From Candidatus Woesearchaeota archaeon (lineage in GTDB: Archaea > Nanobdellota > Nanobdellia > Woesearchaeales > ARS49): a DNA stretch of 64,000 nt. Below the pieces are notes generated by a model. It searched no databases, was not told the DNA's origin, and saw nothing but the letters and a program-made list of their open reading frames with translations. A program made the position numbers and the translations under genes. Shown piece after piece: positions 1 through 11,300 of this stretch; the stretch's first letter is position 1, and each line of letters opens with the position of its first letter. Location: the NCBI GenBank assembly GCA_019322895.1, contig JAHWHZ010000003.1:62001-126000 (forward strand), in the 5' to 3' direction.

Positions 1-1409
1 GCACGTATTTGTTCCATTATTTCATCCCGTTCAGAATTGACTTGCTCAAGCGCATATCTTAAATCCTGGTTGCGCAAATCAGTTATCTTGTCAACAATAG
101 CTTCGCGCAATTCATCTGTCTCAGAGGATCTTGCAAGCTCTGCAAGTGCAACCATGACTTGTTCTTTTGCAGGAGTTTCTTCAGGAGTGACTGCATAAAC
201 TAAATCTGCATATTTTGAGATTATTGCAAAAGATGCTTCCATATTTCCTTCTACAGTGCTTTCAATTGCGCTTCTTGAATTCAAGAACTCATACATCTGC
301 AATCGCTCAATTGTTTTTCTTGGCTCTTCAGGAGTTTCAGGTGCAGGAGTGCTTGCTTCTGCAGCCTCTTCTTGTTTTGCAGGAGCAGGTTCATCAAGTT
401 CTGTTAGTTCTTCTGCTAATTCATCAAGATTTGCCGCGGCAGATTCTTCTTTTGCAGGTTTCGGCAGGTGCTTTAGCCAGGAATGCACTACTTTGTATGC
501 TTTTTTGAGCAGTTTTTCTTCAGCATCCAGGACTGCAGATGTTCCTAACTTTGTGCCTCTTGAATAATGGTCCCTGAACTGCTCTTTCATGCCGAAATGA
601 GTGCCTGGAGGAAACACATAAGAATTAAATTTTGGGTGGAAGCTAGTATCGCCGTCTGTCCGCCACACAAAAAGACCTAAAGGAAGAATCCTGTCTAATA
701 CATTTTGAGAGATTCCTGTCTGCTTGCACACTAATAATTTGTAAAGAGACTCAGATGCAAATGTGATTGGCTTGTCTTCAGCGACAATATATACATCATT
801 TTCAACCCGTATTGCTTTTTCAAAAGCAGCGGCAATAAGGCAAAGGTCCTTGTCTCCAATAGTGTTCCGCCAATGAAAATGTTTCTTTGCTTCAAAAAGA
901 AGGTCTCCTAAGCTATCTATTATCTCTGAAGAACCTCCTTCTCTCACGATTTTGCTTGCATAAGTGTGAAATGCGCCCATGACTTGAGACAATTCTTGCA
1001 GAACTGTCTGTGCATCGTGTTCGCTTAAGTTAGCTTTTACTTCCTCTGTTGCTTCTTCATAGCTGGCCAGCAGATTATTTGCTATTCCTTGGGTAGCTCC
1101 TGCGCTTTTCTTTAATTCTGTGCCTATGGCAGGAATCACGTGAAGCTTTCCTTCGCTGCCTCCTAAAGGCGTGTTCTTGCCGTATGTTTCAATCAACCTA
1201 TTCAGGCCGTGATAAAACTGATTTGATTTTCTGAGATAGGTATAATCAATTCTTTTGATGCTGTTTGCTTTATTCAGATGATTGATCGGCCACATCAATG
1301 AAGAATTATCAATAAATACATCTGCGCCTTTTGTAAGCGCATCATTCTCTAATTGGTATAATAATCCTGCTATGTCTGACTCACGAAGATGTTCAATATA
1401 TTCAGTCAT
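1..1409 (-). CDS. PIN-like domain protein, C-terminus beyond window edge
   Basis: The frame is open from ATG at 1409 to base 1 (469 codons, no stop), so the gene is partial. Residues ~28-35 (ADVFIDNS) give a strand ending in Asp. Residues ~185-213 (GDKDLCLIAAAF, then VYIVAEDKP) give the later acidic positions and last strand of a PIN nuclease fold. After residue ~330 comes an Ala/Pro/Glu-rich linker and then a helical region. A TATA-like element (TTTATAAATC on the minus strand, near 1437) sits about 27 nt before the ATG, so the mRNA is probably leaderless. It is divergent from the alpha-solenoid gene. The PIN call rests on motif reading only; nuclease activity is inferred. Confidence 0.6.
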   Translation of the reverse strand, partial: MTEYIEHLRESDIAGLLYQLENDALTKGADVFIDNSSLMWPINHLNKANSIKRIDYTYLRKSNQFYHGLNRLIETYGKNTPLGGSEGKLHVIPAIGTELKKSAGATQGIANNLLASYEEATEEVKANLSEHDAQTVLQELSQVMGAFHTYASKIVREGGSSEIIDSLGDLLFEAKKHFHWRNTIGDKDLCLIAAAFEKAIRVENDVYIVAEDKPITFASESLYKLLVCKQTGISQNVLDRILPLGLFVWRTDGDTSFHPKFNSYVFPPGTHFGMKEQFRDHYSRGTKLGTSAVLDAEEKLLKKAYKVVHSWLKHLPKPAKEESAAANLDELAEELTELDEPAPAKQEEAAEASTPAPETPEEPRKTIERLQMYEFLNSRSAIESTVEGNMEASFAIISKYADLVYAVTPEETPAKEQVMVALAELARSSETDELREAIVDKITDLRNQDLRYALEQVNSERDEIMEQIR

Positions 1410-1525
1410 AGTGCTGGGTATATAGTTTTGATTTATAAAACTGGTGCTTTTTTGTTTAGTCAAAAGTTAGTGATAACAAACATTAATATATGTTCTATAT
1501 TTTCTTTTTTTCGAGGTGGGTAATT

Positions 1526-2947
1526 ATGATAAATAGTTCAAAAGACATAGGAGAATTAATAAATCAGCTGGAAACCCCTTTGGGAAGGGCAAACGCTGTT
1601 GTGGATTTATCTAAGCAATATTCTGTTCCAGAAGAAAATGTCAGGGAAGCGATAGCGACATTTGAGAGAGTATATGACACAGAGGAATTGCCAGAACCGC
1701 AGAGGAGCTGGCAAGATCCTGATGTATATAAGAACAAAGCACCGCTTAAGACAGCTGCAACTCTTGCAAGACAAATATTATGGATTGAAAAATCAGTTGA
1801 TTTGATGGCAAAAGCAGGCGAAAAAGCCAAGGCCGCTGAGATGGCAGAAGAATTTGGCTTTGATCAAAAAGCATTTGAGCTCTATAAAGAAATAAATAGA
1901 AGTCATGATGCGATAAAGTTGGCAGAAAAACTGGGCTTATCAGATGAATACATTGCATTGTGCCAAAAAAACAGAGAACATGCGAAAGCAATAAACAAAT
2001 GCCTTGAATTAAAGAGAGAGGAAGAGGCAAAGGATATCTTCAGAAAAAAATTTGAAAGCGAGACAAAATACGGCGATCACGAAAAAAAAGATTTGGTCAA
2101 GTTAGTCAAGAGAACAGACCTAGCAGAGTTTGCAATTTCACTTTGCAGAGAAAAAGACAAGCCATATTTATTGGCGCAGATTGCAGCAGGAACAGACCAG
2201 CCAGAACTTGCAATTGAATATTTTGAGAAAACAGGGCATTTTCTTGAGGGCGCAAGACACTGCGTGCGGGTATCAAAATCTACGCGAGAAGAAATTGGCA
2301 GTTTTTTTCTTGGCGAGGCAAATAGACTATATGATCTTGCTATTGCAGAACTTGAGAAAAAGAGAGAGTTTGCCAAGGTATTAGAGATTGCAAAAGAAAA
2401 AATTGGGGATGATAAAAAGATTTTAGAAACATACATCGCATTAAAACAATTTGAAGAAGGTGCAAAATATTTTGAAGCAGCAGGAAAAATAGATTATGCA
2501 TTGTTGCTGCTGGAGAAAGCAGGTATGTTGGGCCACGCACAAATTCTTGCGCAAAATCAAGGGCGCAAGGATAAAGTGCAAGAATATAGAAGACAATCCA
2601 AGAACAGCAGTACTTTAGCACAAGTAGCAATTGAGGAAGGCAATTTTCCTATGGCATTAGCGCATTATCGTGCTGCAATTGAAAAAGAAATAGCAAGAAA
2701 TGCTTATGACTGGGGAGCAGACAAAGCTTTGAAAGTAGCAGAATATTGCAGAGAACAAGGGCAGGAAGATTTTGCAGCAGAATTTGAGGAAAAGGCGAGA
2801 AGGCTGTATATGCAAGAGGCAGAGAAAGATGAAAAAGAAGGCCAGTGGGAAAGTGCTGCAAAAAATGCAAAGAAAGCAGGTAATGAAGAAAAAGCAGAGC
2901 TTTATCTCCAGATCGACACAATAAAAAGGGCTTATCACAAGCCTTAA
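1526..2947 (+). CDS. Alpha-solenoid (TPR/clathrin-like repeat) protein
   Basis: A soluble 473-residue protein built almost wholly of ~30-residue helical hairpins rich in Ala, Glu and Lys, e.g. repeated AFELYKEINR-, AIKLAEKLG- and KYFEAAGKI-type units. This is typical of TPR or clathrin/IFT-like scaffolds that bind other proteins. No catalytic motif or membrane segment is seen. ATG 1526 is preferred over an in-frame ATG 36 nt upstream because GAGGTGG lies just before it at 1513-1519; the extra N-terminal residues of the longer form look non-native. The partner is unknown. Confidence 0.8.
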   Translation: MINSSKDIGELINQLETPLGRANAVVDLSKQYSVPEENVREAIATFERVYDTEELPEPQRSWQDPDVYKNKAPLKTAATLARQILWIEKSVDLMAKAGEKAKAAEMAEEFGFDQKAFELYKEINRSHDAIKLAEKLGLSDEYIALCQKNREHAKAINKCLELKREEEAKDIFRKKFESETKYGDHEKKDLVKLVKRTDLAEFAISLCREKDKPYLLAQIAAGTDQPELAIEYFEKTGHFLEGARHCVRVSKSTREEIGSFFLGEANRLYDLAIAELEKKREFAKVLEIAKEKIGDDKKILETYIALKQFEEGAKYFEAAGKIDYALLLLEKAGMLGHAQILAQNQGRKDKVQEYRRQSKNSSTLAQVAIEEGNFPMALAHYRAAIEKEIARNAYDWGADKALKVAEYCREQGQEDFAAEFEEKARRLYMQEAEKDEKEGQWESAAKNAKKAGNEEKAELYLQIDTIKRAYHKP

Positions 2948-3024
2948 TATTTCTTTTTTCATTAATTATTTAAACCACTTCTATATTCTATAGGAAAACA
3001 AAATTAACGATAATTATTTACAAT

Positions 3025-5601
3025 ATGGAAAATAAAATAACTGTAATGGAAAAGCCGTACAAGGCAAAAGAAGTTGAGAACATACTAAATCCGACTGTAA
3101 AGAAGTGGTTCTTCAGCAGATTCAAGCAGTTTTCTTTGCCGCAGTTGTACGGTGTCATGGAGATTCACAAAAGAAAGAATATACTGGTCTCTGCACCAAC
3201 AGGAGCAACAAAAACATTGACTGGATTTCTTTCAATCATAAATGAATTAGTAGACAGTGCTGAAAAAGGTGTTCTTGAAGACAAAATTTACTGCGTATAT
3301 ATCAGTCCCTTGAAAGCTTTGAACAATGACATACAAAAAAACCTGAAAGAGCCGCTTGAAGAAATAGAAAAAATTGCAGGAAAAGAACTGGGCATAAGAG
3401 TTGCTGTAAGAACAGGAGACACAACTGCAACAGAAAAATCAAAGATGCTGAAAAAGCCTCCGCATATCCTTATAACAACTCCAGAATCATTAAGCATTGT
3501 ATTAAGCTCGCCGAAATTCAAGGAACATCTAAAGCAAGTTGATTGGTGCATCATAGATGAAATACATGCATTAGCAGAAAACAAGAGAGGTGTTCATCTG
3601 TCATTATCACTTGAAAGATTGGATTATCTTGCTTCTCACATGTGCAGGGTTGGATTGTCTGCAACAGTTGCTCCTTTGAAAGAGGTTGCAGGGTTTCTTG
3701 TGGGGCCAGAAAGAGACTGTGAAATAGTAGACGTTCAATTTATCAAAGAGATGGATCTGCAGGTGATGAGCCCTGTAGACAATTTAATCGACACAGAGCA
3801 TGGAACTTTGCATTACAAAATGTATGAATTGATTGACAAATTAATCCAAGAGCACAAGACTACATTAATCTTCACAAACACAAGAGCTGCAACAGAAAGA
3901 GTTGTTGACCATCTGAAAAACAAGTTTCCAAAAAGATATCATGATAATATTGGAGCGCACCATGGAAGCCTTGGCAAGAGATTAAGATTACAAATAGAAA
4001 ACAAATTAAGAAAAGGAGAATTAAAAGCAGTAGTTTGCTCAACTTCTCTGGAATTAGGCATTGATATTGGCTATATCGATTTAGTCATCTGCTTGGGAAG
4101 CCCAAAATCAGTTGCAAGATTCCTGCAGAGAGCAGGAAGAGCAGGCCATCAATTGCATGAGAAGGTAAAAGGAAGGATTATTGTGATGGACAGGGATGAC
4201 TTGATAGAATGCTCTGTATTGCTTAAGTCTGCTGTTGAAAAAAAGATTGACAAGCTGCATATCCCGACCGGAGCGTTAGATGTTCTTGCACAGCAGATTG
4301 CTGGAATGGCTGTAGAGCAGATATGGGATGAAAAAGAATTATTCAAGGTCATCAAGAAAAGCTATTGCTACAAAGATCTCACTAAAAAAGATTTTCGCGA
4401 GATTCTGGATTACTTGGCTGGAAAGTTTGTTGACCTGGAAGACAGGCATGTTTATGCAAAAATCTGGAGAAATGAAGGCAAGATAGGCAAAAGAGGCAGA
4501 TTAGCTAGAGTTATCTACATGATGAACTCTGGAACAATACCAGACGAATCTTTCATTACAGTGAAGATTGGAGACCAGACAATAGGAAAATTAGACGAAG
4601 CTTTTCTAGAGAAAATGAAGCCAGGAGATGTCTTTGTTTTAGGTGGAGACACTTACATGTTCAAGTTTTCAAGAGGAATGGTTGCGCAGGTGCAGGCAAG
4701 TTCAAACAGGCCTCCGACAGTTCCAAGATGGGTATCTGAGATGCTTCCATTGAGCTTTGACCTTGCTTTAGAGATAGGAAAGCTCAGAAGATTGATGTTT
4801 GAAAGGTTTAATTCAAAGAAAAGCAAGAATGACATAATGAATTGGCTCAACAAATACCTTTATGTTGATCCAAAAGCAGCAAAAGCAATCTATGAATATT
4901 TCAAGGAGCAGTATGATTATGTGAAGCAAGTGCCAAATGACAAGATGATTCTTGTAGAGCACTACAATGATGACAGGGAAAAGAAAATAATCTTTCATTC
5001 ATTGTTTGGCAGAAGAGTAAATGACTGCTTGTCAAGGGCAGTTGCATATGTTATTTCAAGAAATGAGCACAAGGATGTTGAGATCGGCATAAGTGACAAT
5101 GGCTTTTACCTTGCTGGAGACAAGAAAATCAATGCAATGAAGGCATTCAAGCTCTTGAAATCAGACAAATTAGATTTATTGATGCACTTAGCAATAGACA
5201 AATCAGAAGTTTTCAAGCGAAGGTTCAGGCACTGCGCAACAAGGGCATTGATGATACTGCGGAATTATCTTGGCAGGAAGAAGAGAGTGGGCAGACAGCA
5301 AGTAAGTTCCATGATTCTCATGAATGCATTAAAGCGAATAAGCAATGATTTCTCTATCCTGAAAGAGACAAGAAGAGAGGTTTTAGCAGACTTGATGGAC
5401 ATTGAGAACACAAAAAAGGTTCTGAAAGGAATTGAATCAGGAAAAATAAGATTAGTTGAGATAGACACAAGAATACCAACACCTTTTGCATTCAATTTGG
5501 CAATACAAGGCTATGCAGACATAATGAAGATAGAAGACAAGCACGAATTCTTGAAAAGAATGCATCAGCATGTGTTGGCTAAGATTGGCCTGAATAAATA
5601 A
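3025..5601 (+). CDS. Lhr-type superfamily 2 DNA/RNA helicase
   Basis: 858 residues with the SF2 helicase motifs in order: Walker A region SAPTGATKT (residues 56-64), TTPES (motif Ib), DEIH box (IIDEIHAL), SAT (motif III), and QRAGRAGH (motif VI). A long C-terminal region follows, as in archaeal Lhr/Ski2-like helicases acting in repair or RNA metabolism. The Walker A is odd: the usual Gly before the catalytic Lys is Thr (GATKT rather than GSGKT), confirmed by reading the codons at 3199-3225. Everything else looks intact. It is a single gene with no clear SD, starting at ATG 3025. Confidence 0.88.
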   Translation: MENKITVMEKPYKAKEVENILNPTVKKWFFSRFKQFSLPQLYGVMEIHKRKNILVSAPTGATKTLTGFLSIINELVDSAEKGVLEDKIYCVYISPLKALNNDIQKNLKEPLEEIEKIAGKELGIRVAVRTGDTTATEKSKMLKKPPHILITTPESLSIVLSSPKFKEHLKQVDWCIIDEIHALAENKRGVHLSLSLERLDYLASHMCRVGLSATVAPLKEVAGFLVGPERDCEIVDVQFIKEMDLQVMSPVDNLIDTEHGTLHYKMYELIDKLIQEHKTTLIFTNTRAATERVVDHLKNKFPKRYHDNIGAHHGSLGKRLRLQIENKLRKGELKAVVCSTSLELGIDIGYIDLVICLGSPKSVARFLQRAGRAGHQLHEKVKGRIIVMDRDDLIECSVLLKSAVEKKIDKLHIPTGALDVLAQQIAGMAVEQIWDEKELFKVIKKSYCYKDLTKKDFREILDYLAGKFVDLEDRHVYAKIWRNEGKIGKRGRLARVIYMMNSGTIPDESFITVKIGDQTIGKLDEAFLEKMKPGDVFVLGGDTYMFKFSRGMVAQVQASSNRPPTVPRWVSEMLPLSFDLALEIGKLRRLMFERFNSKKSKNDIMNWLNKYLYVDPKAAKAIYEYFKEQYDYVKQVPNDKMILVEHYNDDREKKIIFHSLFGRRVNDCLSRAVAYVISRNEHKDVEIGISDNGFYLAGDKKINAMKAFKLLKSDKLDLLMHLAIDKSEVFKRRFRHCATRALMILRNYLGRKKRVGRQQVSSMILMNALKRISNDFSILKETRREVLADLMDIENTKKVLKGIESGKIRLVEIDTRIPTPFAFNLAIQGYADIMKIEDKHEFLKRMHQHVLAKIGLNK

Positions 5602-5660
5602 TCACCAACCAGTAACTAAAACACGAAACTTTATAAATTCACTTTCTATTTATAGACGAT

Positions 5661-6731
5661 ATGGGAAAAAAGAAGAAAGGCAAAAAGCAAGAAGAGCAGG
5701 TAGATCTATCCAAACGAAGAACACTTAAGATACTTGGAGGAGTGCTTGTTGCGGCAATAGCTGCTCCACTTGGAATACGGCTTTTATCATCTGCTACTGA
5801 ACCAGATACTTCTTATGAGCCGCCAGAAGATCCTTGGGGTTTTGTGAAGAGAGATGTTAATACTAATGATTATAAGGATAATTACATGGATTTAACACCT
5901 GCGCAGAAGAGATATTATGTCCAGCTTGGCACTGAATCATTAACAAAGCCAAAGTCTTCACAATTAAAAGAATTTGAAAGAGTAGCAAAAGATCTTATCA
6001 AGGAAAGCAAAAGTCAGTTAGGATGGAAAAAGTTATGTATTCGCTATACTTGCACAGATTTTGGCCAGGTGGAATTGATGCGATATGCAAAGCCATATAA
6101 GCAATATCTGGAAAAAGCAATTGATTTTCTTTATGAAAAACTGCCTCAATTAAAACAAGAGCGTCCTGAATTGAGAATATTAAAGCCAGGCGATGATTAC
6201 ACTCATAATGCGAAAGGAAAAGCATTTGTGGGCCTGTTATTCCATGACCTCTATCAAGTGCAGGTCATAAACAGAGATACTAATGAGGGAATTGCCAGGA
6301 CACGCACGCACACTCACAAAGGTTCTGCAGCCAGTTTTGACATAGAATCAAATTCTGATAAGGATTACAGAATTTTCTTTGGAACTGCTGGGCCAGCTAG
6401 CATCCAAGCGCCATTCAGCGAACTCATACCAGTATCAACGCGGCAGAATGCAAGGGCGCATGCAAAATGTGTAGGATTAGAAGATGCATTGGTTGCAGCT
6501 GAGACAATATCAGAAGGCGAAGCATATTTGTTGGCTCATGAGATTTCCAGCAAGCTGAAAATTCCAGGTGGAAAACAAGTAATTGACAAAGCTTTGCAGG
6601 GCATGGTTTCTAAGTACGCGAGATACAGATTTGTCCCTCAAGCCATTGCCTGGCTCAAAAAGAACGGCATGCAAAAAGGCCTTGATATCTATCTTGAAAA
6701 TCCAGACAAATTCATGAGAATAATTAAGTAA
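5661..6731 (+). CDS. Exported or membrane-anchored protein with Tat-like N-terminus
   Basis: The 356-residue product starts with a Lys-rich segment, then SKRRTLKILGG followed by a hydrophobic stretch (residues ~24-46). This resembles a twin-arginine signal or an uncleaved anchor. The remainder is soluble with a His-rich turn (RTRTHTHKG) and a helical C-terminus containing AAETISEGEAYLLAHEI. I do not recognise the family. TATA box TTTATAAAT is centred 26 nt before ATG 5661, suggesting a leaderless mRNA. An enzymatic role is possible but unsupported. Confidence 0.7.
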   Translation: MGKKKKGKKQEEQVDLSKRRTLKILGGVLVAAIAAPLGIRLLSSATEPDTSYEPPEDPWGFVKRDVNTNDYKDNYMDLTPAQKRYYVQLGTESLTKPKSSQLKEFERVAKDLIKESKSQLGWKKLCIRYTCTDFGQVELMRYAKPYKQYLEKAIDFLYEKLPQLKQERPELRILKPGDDYTHNAKGKAFVGLLFHDLYQVQVINRDTNEGIARTRTHTHKGSAASFDIESNSDKDYRIFFGTAGPASIQAPFSELIPVSTRQNARAHAKCVGLEDALVAAETISEGEAYLLAHEISSKLKIPGGKQVIDKALQGMVSKYARYRFVPQAIAWLKKNGMQKGLDIYLENPDKFMRIIK

Positions 6732-6766
6732 AATTTATAAACAAGTTATTCTATTTTAATCCCATT

Positions 6767-7270
6767 ATGGTTGTAAAAAGGGTGTATAGAGAATATGGTG
6801 CAAGTATTCTAGAATCCATGAGCGCTTTACTTCTAGGAGGAGTTGTTTTCTTGGTTTTAAGGCATTTTGATATGGCAGTATTAGGAGCAATAATGTTTCC
6901 CATAATAGTCACGATAGGCATGCTCGTAGTCTCTATACGGAGCTTTAGGCCAGAGAGGGATTCTCCGTTTATCTTCATATTCAACATGCTGTCAATAATT
7001 GCAATAACCCTGCTTTTCTTTGCAGCAGTGTATCATGTAGCGCCGTATTCAGACCAGGATTATCTTGAAGTCAATGAGATTCCGCAAAAACTGACATTTT
7101 CAGAATCAGTGTATTATTCTACTGTAACAATCACCACATTGGGATACGGCGATATTGTGCCTCACGGACTCTTCAGGGCTTTTGCAGCCACAGAAGCAAT
7201 ACTTGGATTTATCTTCTTAGGATTGTTTGTATCAGGGCTCACGCTGTTTTTTGCAAAGAAAAGAACATAA
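6767..7270 (+). CDS. Small potassium-channel pore protein (Ion_trans_2 type)
   Basis: 167 residues with hydrophobic segments at ~15-40, ~42-58, ~68-88 and ~140-162. Between the last two lies the selectivity-filter sequence TVTITTLGYGDIVP, diagnostic of K+ channel pores. No cytoplasmic RCK domain is attached. A TATA box (TTTATAAAC) is centred 28 nt upstream of ATG 6767. It is convergent with the AbrB-PhoU gene, with a 1-nt gap between the stop codons. Confidence 0.85.
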   Translation: MVVKRVYREYGASILESMSALLLGGVVFLVLRHFDMAVLGAIMFPIIVTIGMLVVSIRSFRPERDSPFIFIFNMLSIIAITLLFFAAVYHVAPYSDQDYLEVNEIPQKLTFSESVYYSTVTITTLGYGDIVPHGLFRAFAATEAILGFIFLGLFVSGLTLFFAKKRT

Positions 7271-7271
7271 T

Positions 7272-8204
7272 TTATTCTGGAAAGTAAAAATATCTTGCAA
7301 GAGGATAGATAAAGCCTCTGAGCGACAATAATTTTCTGACAATCACGATGTCTGGCGTGCCGTGCTTTCTCAGGATTTTGCTTGCAGGACCGCTTATTTC
7401 CTTAATCCTGCGCTTATACTCGTAAAATGTCTTGAGGTCTGGCTTCTTTTTGTAAAGCATGTAGCTTTCTTCAATCAGCTCAACAAGTTTTCGATAAACT
7501 TTCAGTGTTTCTGGCTGTATTTTGGTGTTTGGCTTCAGGCATTCCATGTCTTCGCACAAGCTTATCAATACATTGCCCATGTGCATAAGGCTTCTTATTA
7601 TTGAATATGTTGATGTTATTGGATAATAAGACTGCAGGTCAAGGTTGTTTTTGCAGCCTTTCTTGTTCACTATTCTTAGGCATAAACGGCCGAACTTTAT
7701 AGTAATCTTGTATACCTTTCCCAAGCCCTCCAGCTTGCGGAATTCTTTTTTCTTGATCAAGTCAAGGCTTTCTTTTGCAAACGTGATTATGCTCATGTAT
7801 GTCTTGTTTATGAATCTATCAAGGTCTTCTTCATATTCCTCTGCAATGTTTTTTATGATGCATGATTTTGGCCCTTGTTCCACGATGATAAATCCCATAT
7901 AGCCTTCGCTGAGTGTCTTGCTTATTTTTTGAAGGACTTTGGGATCCTCAAATGTCACGTGAAGCTCGTCATAGCCTGCAATATACGGGCGGGATATCAT
8001 TCTTGTAAGAAAACTATCTGCGTGTTTTAGATGAATGTCCAGTTTCTTGCTTGTCTTGGACTTTTTTGTTGATATGGTCAATGCATTGTCCTGCTCAATC
8101 ACGTCTATTTCATCTCCTTTTTTCAGGCCCTGCTCTTTAGCCCATTTGTTTGGCAGAGATACCATCAAGGTAGAAGGTCCTATCTTAGCGATCTTTCTTT
8201 TCAT
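7272..8204 (-). CDS. AbrB-PhoU domain regulator, copy 1
   Basis: 310 residues. Residues 1-~50 form a SpoVT/AbrB swapped-hairpin DNA-binding domain (KIGPSTLMVSLPNKWAKEQGLKKGDEIDV), and the remainder is a long helical PhoU-like region. This architecture is known in archaea and is annotated as phosphate-uptake regulator; the ligand and target are not evident here. A paralogue lies at 31303-32226. The ATG is preceded by a run of five Gs (GGGGGATTGAA-ATG), as in the paralogue. The divergent upstream region is AT-rich and palindromic and may be an autoregulatory operator. Confidence 0.85.
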   Translation of the reverse strand: MKRKIAKIGPSTLMVSLPNKWAKEQGLKKGDEIDVIEQDNALTISTKKSKTSKKLDIHLKHADSFLTRMISRPYIAGYDELHVTFEDPKVLQKISKTLSEGYMGFIIVEQGPKSCIIKNIAEEYEEDLDRFINKTYMSIITFAKESLDLIKKKEFRKLEGLGKVYKITIKFGRLCLRIVNKKGCKNNLDLQSYYPITSTYSIIRSLMHMGNVLISLCEDMECLKPNTKIQPETLKVYRKLVELIEESYMLYKKKPDLKTFYEYKRRIKEISGPASKILRKHGTPDIVIVRKLLSLRGFIYPLARYFYFPE

Positions 8205-8328
8205 TTCAATCCCCCATTATAACTATAAATGAAACTACTATATAAAGTTTTTGATATTATAATATTATAATGCATTATTATAATATATTAAGAAAGTATA
8301 TATGCTCACTAATCAATAAGAATGTTTT
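8205..8328. promoter_or_regulatory. Divergent AT-rich promoter region with dyad
   Basis: This 124-bp gap separates the AbrB-PhoU gene from the Cys-rich surface protein gene. It holds TATA-like runs for both directions and the perfect 12-bp palindrome ATAATGCATTAT (8267-8278) inside a longer run of TATTATAAT-like words (8253-8290). AbrB-type proteins bind such AT-rich repeats, so autoregulation is a reasonable inference but not shown. Confidence 0.45.
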
Positions 8329-11300
8329 ATGGGAGTGAAAAAATTCTTGCCAGCTATTCTTCTTGCTGTTTTTCTTTTTGTTCTGCCTTCTGTACAAGGG
8401 GATGTTATCTTCAAAAGCGCGGACTGGGTCAATGAAACCTTTCTGGAAATGACTATGGAGAAATGGAACATAATTCCTTCAACAGATTTTTATGCCTCTC
8501 AAGCGCATGAAGAAACCTCTACTTTGTATAAAGACGAATCCTTGCCAATATGGAAGTTAGTGCTGGATGATTATGGCATTTCAGGAGAGCTGGGTTGGTA
8601 TGATAATTGCAATAAGCACGGAACCTGCGAAAGAGGGGTATGCAAGCAAGGCCTCAGCTGCAATGCAGATGCGTGCGTGAATGTTTCTGATGGAGAATAT
8701 CTTTACACAGATGATGACAACTGCGAGCATTATGATACAAGAGAATATCATACAGGATATAAATGCGAGGTTTATTCTGCTACTGGAGGCCATCCTGTTG
8801 TTTTTTACTGCAGATGCAACGGCAAGAAAGTAGGTGCAGGAAGCTGGTGTGATAATGGAGATGGAGAAACATATAACACCAGATGGGTGTACAAGACAGA
8901 GGCTGTTTCAGGAGAAGCAGATGTCGGCGGCCTGGATTGCGGAGGACTGCTGGAATCAAAAGGATTCAAGTATGAAGAAGGATGTGACTGCTGCTATCAG
9001 GAAAACAGGGTTGATTACAAGCAATACTACAAGTACCGCTTAGAAGATGATGATATGGACACGCTTTTTAATCACACAAGATGCTGGGTAAAAGTAACGC
9101 AGGCAAGAAATAGCGGGAATGATTTCCTGACATATGCAGTTGTAGAAGGAACCCCTACAACAAAGGATAATTTTATCTCCTGCTTGATAAATTATTCTGA
9201 CTGGAAAACATTTGTTGCTGATGATTACGGCAATGTGGCAGATAAGATAGCTCCAGGAAGCAAGCTGTACTTTGATTTTGCAGGAAAAGACCTTAAACTA
9301 GAGCCAGAATGCCATTCAAATTCAGATTGCGGAGAAAATTACTGGACAGGAGATCCAGAGTGCTGCAATGGCGATGGATGGCACATCTGCCAGGCATATC
9401 ACGGCTATGAATGCGTTGATGCAGGCACAAATGAAGCATTCTGTTTTGAATACGACGGATACAAGCAGACAGAAGAATGCTTCTGGGAATGCAAGGATAA
9501 TATGTGCGGAGAAAAACCAGAGGATCCTGAGGAACCATCCTGCGAAAACAGCACAGAATCCTGCTGCACAGATGCTAATTGCGCAAGCTATTGTGACCAG
9601 GACTTTTATTACTTCAACGGCCACTGCCCAGAAAAAGGAAGTGCATGCTGGTTTGAGACAACACACTGCAGCGCATCAGACGGAGAGTACTGCAACGGAA
9701 CATTCCTTGAGACAAGAGATTATCTCTGCGGAGATGGATGTGAATATAACATAACAAATCAAGTACTCTGTCCATTTGGGTGTGAAAATGGTAAGTGTAA
9801 AGAATCCAGCCACCTGCTTGAAACAATAACTTGCAAAGACGAAAAAACATTACAGTATTATGAACGCAATAAAACAGGAGAGAACTATACAGCGTGGAGA
9901 GAGACAGACCAAGTTCTTTGTATAGAAGGAGAAACTTGTGTAGGGCCAACAAACCCTGACGAATTTGGTAGTATGGCATCATGTATCCAAATAACTGAGC
10001 CAATAACTTTTGCAACACCAATAACCTGCGAAACACACAAAGACTGCCCATTTAAGTACATGATGTGCGTAATGGACGCGTGTGTTCCAAGATTCAGGCT
10101 ATTTGAAGACTTCAACTTTGACCAGCCATCTGACATGATCAATCCATATTTTGCAGACAAAGACAAACTTGATAATCTGGGAGTGATAGGCAAAATATAC
10201 AAGCCGCCTCTTTCTAAAACCACAATAAGCCAACATTTTGAAAAATTTTCATCAGGCACGTCATTAAATGAAAAAGTGTATGACACAAGCGCATACTCCA
10301 GCAAATTCTATCTTAATTCATATCTTTATGATGAAACAAACCAACTGCGCGAAGTTGATTTTTTAGAAGAACAAAACAACAAAATCAGGACTATAGAAGA
10401 AGCAACACTGATAGCAAGCGTAGAAAAAGAAACCAAAAAATTTGAAAACATAGAAAAAGACATACCTAAAACAAAATACATCGTCCTGAAACCAGGCATT
10501 TCAACCGCCTATTCTTTTGTCATAGAAGACGGAAATGCAAAATTAATAGAACAGGAAATCACAAGCCTGCAAAAAATACCAGTATCAGATGCATTTAGAA
10601 ACTCGGTTGACTACAAAAAATTAATACCGACAACATACTCCGCAACAGCAGAAAAAACAAGCCTGCAAGCCCTGGAAAAAGAAGGAATAACGCCCAAATT
10701 CCTTTTCAAACGCTCGCCAGGATACAACGGCATCCGTTTGACAGCCCTTGATAAAAGCTGGGGCGCAGTGGAATATGTCATGCCAAACGGATACAACGGC
10801 AAGTATTACACAATAACACCAAATCCCTTCCTTCGACATTATGATGCAGACATATACAAATCAATTTCAGCAGACGATTTTACATTTGTGGGAACAAACT
10901 CTGCTGCAATGGGCGCCTTATTCCTTACCTATGAAATGATGAGCTATTACGACCTTTGGGAGAATTATGTAAAAGCAGAAACGTACAGAAAAGACCAGGC
11001 AGATATGTGCGGAACAGACCCTAAAAGCGCTACAGACTATTATGACCTGAAAGCAGCAGAACTGCAGAAAAAATACAGTCCTTGCAACGAACAATGGGAA
11101 CGAGGAAACTTCTCAGGTAAATGCGACGAGTTCATAGCAGGAGCAGAACTGGAAAACTTTTTCTTTTACTACTTCCAGGACATCTGCACAAAAGACTTTG
11201 TTGGCATATACGGGCCAGACTTTGTAATACCAGACACTGCAGAACACATCAAAAAATTACACCAAACATACCTGGACATGCCCCTACATAACAAATGCTT

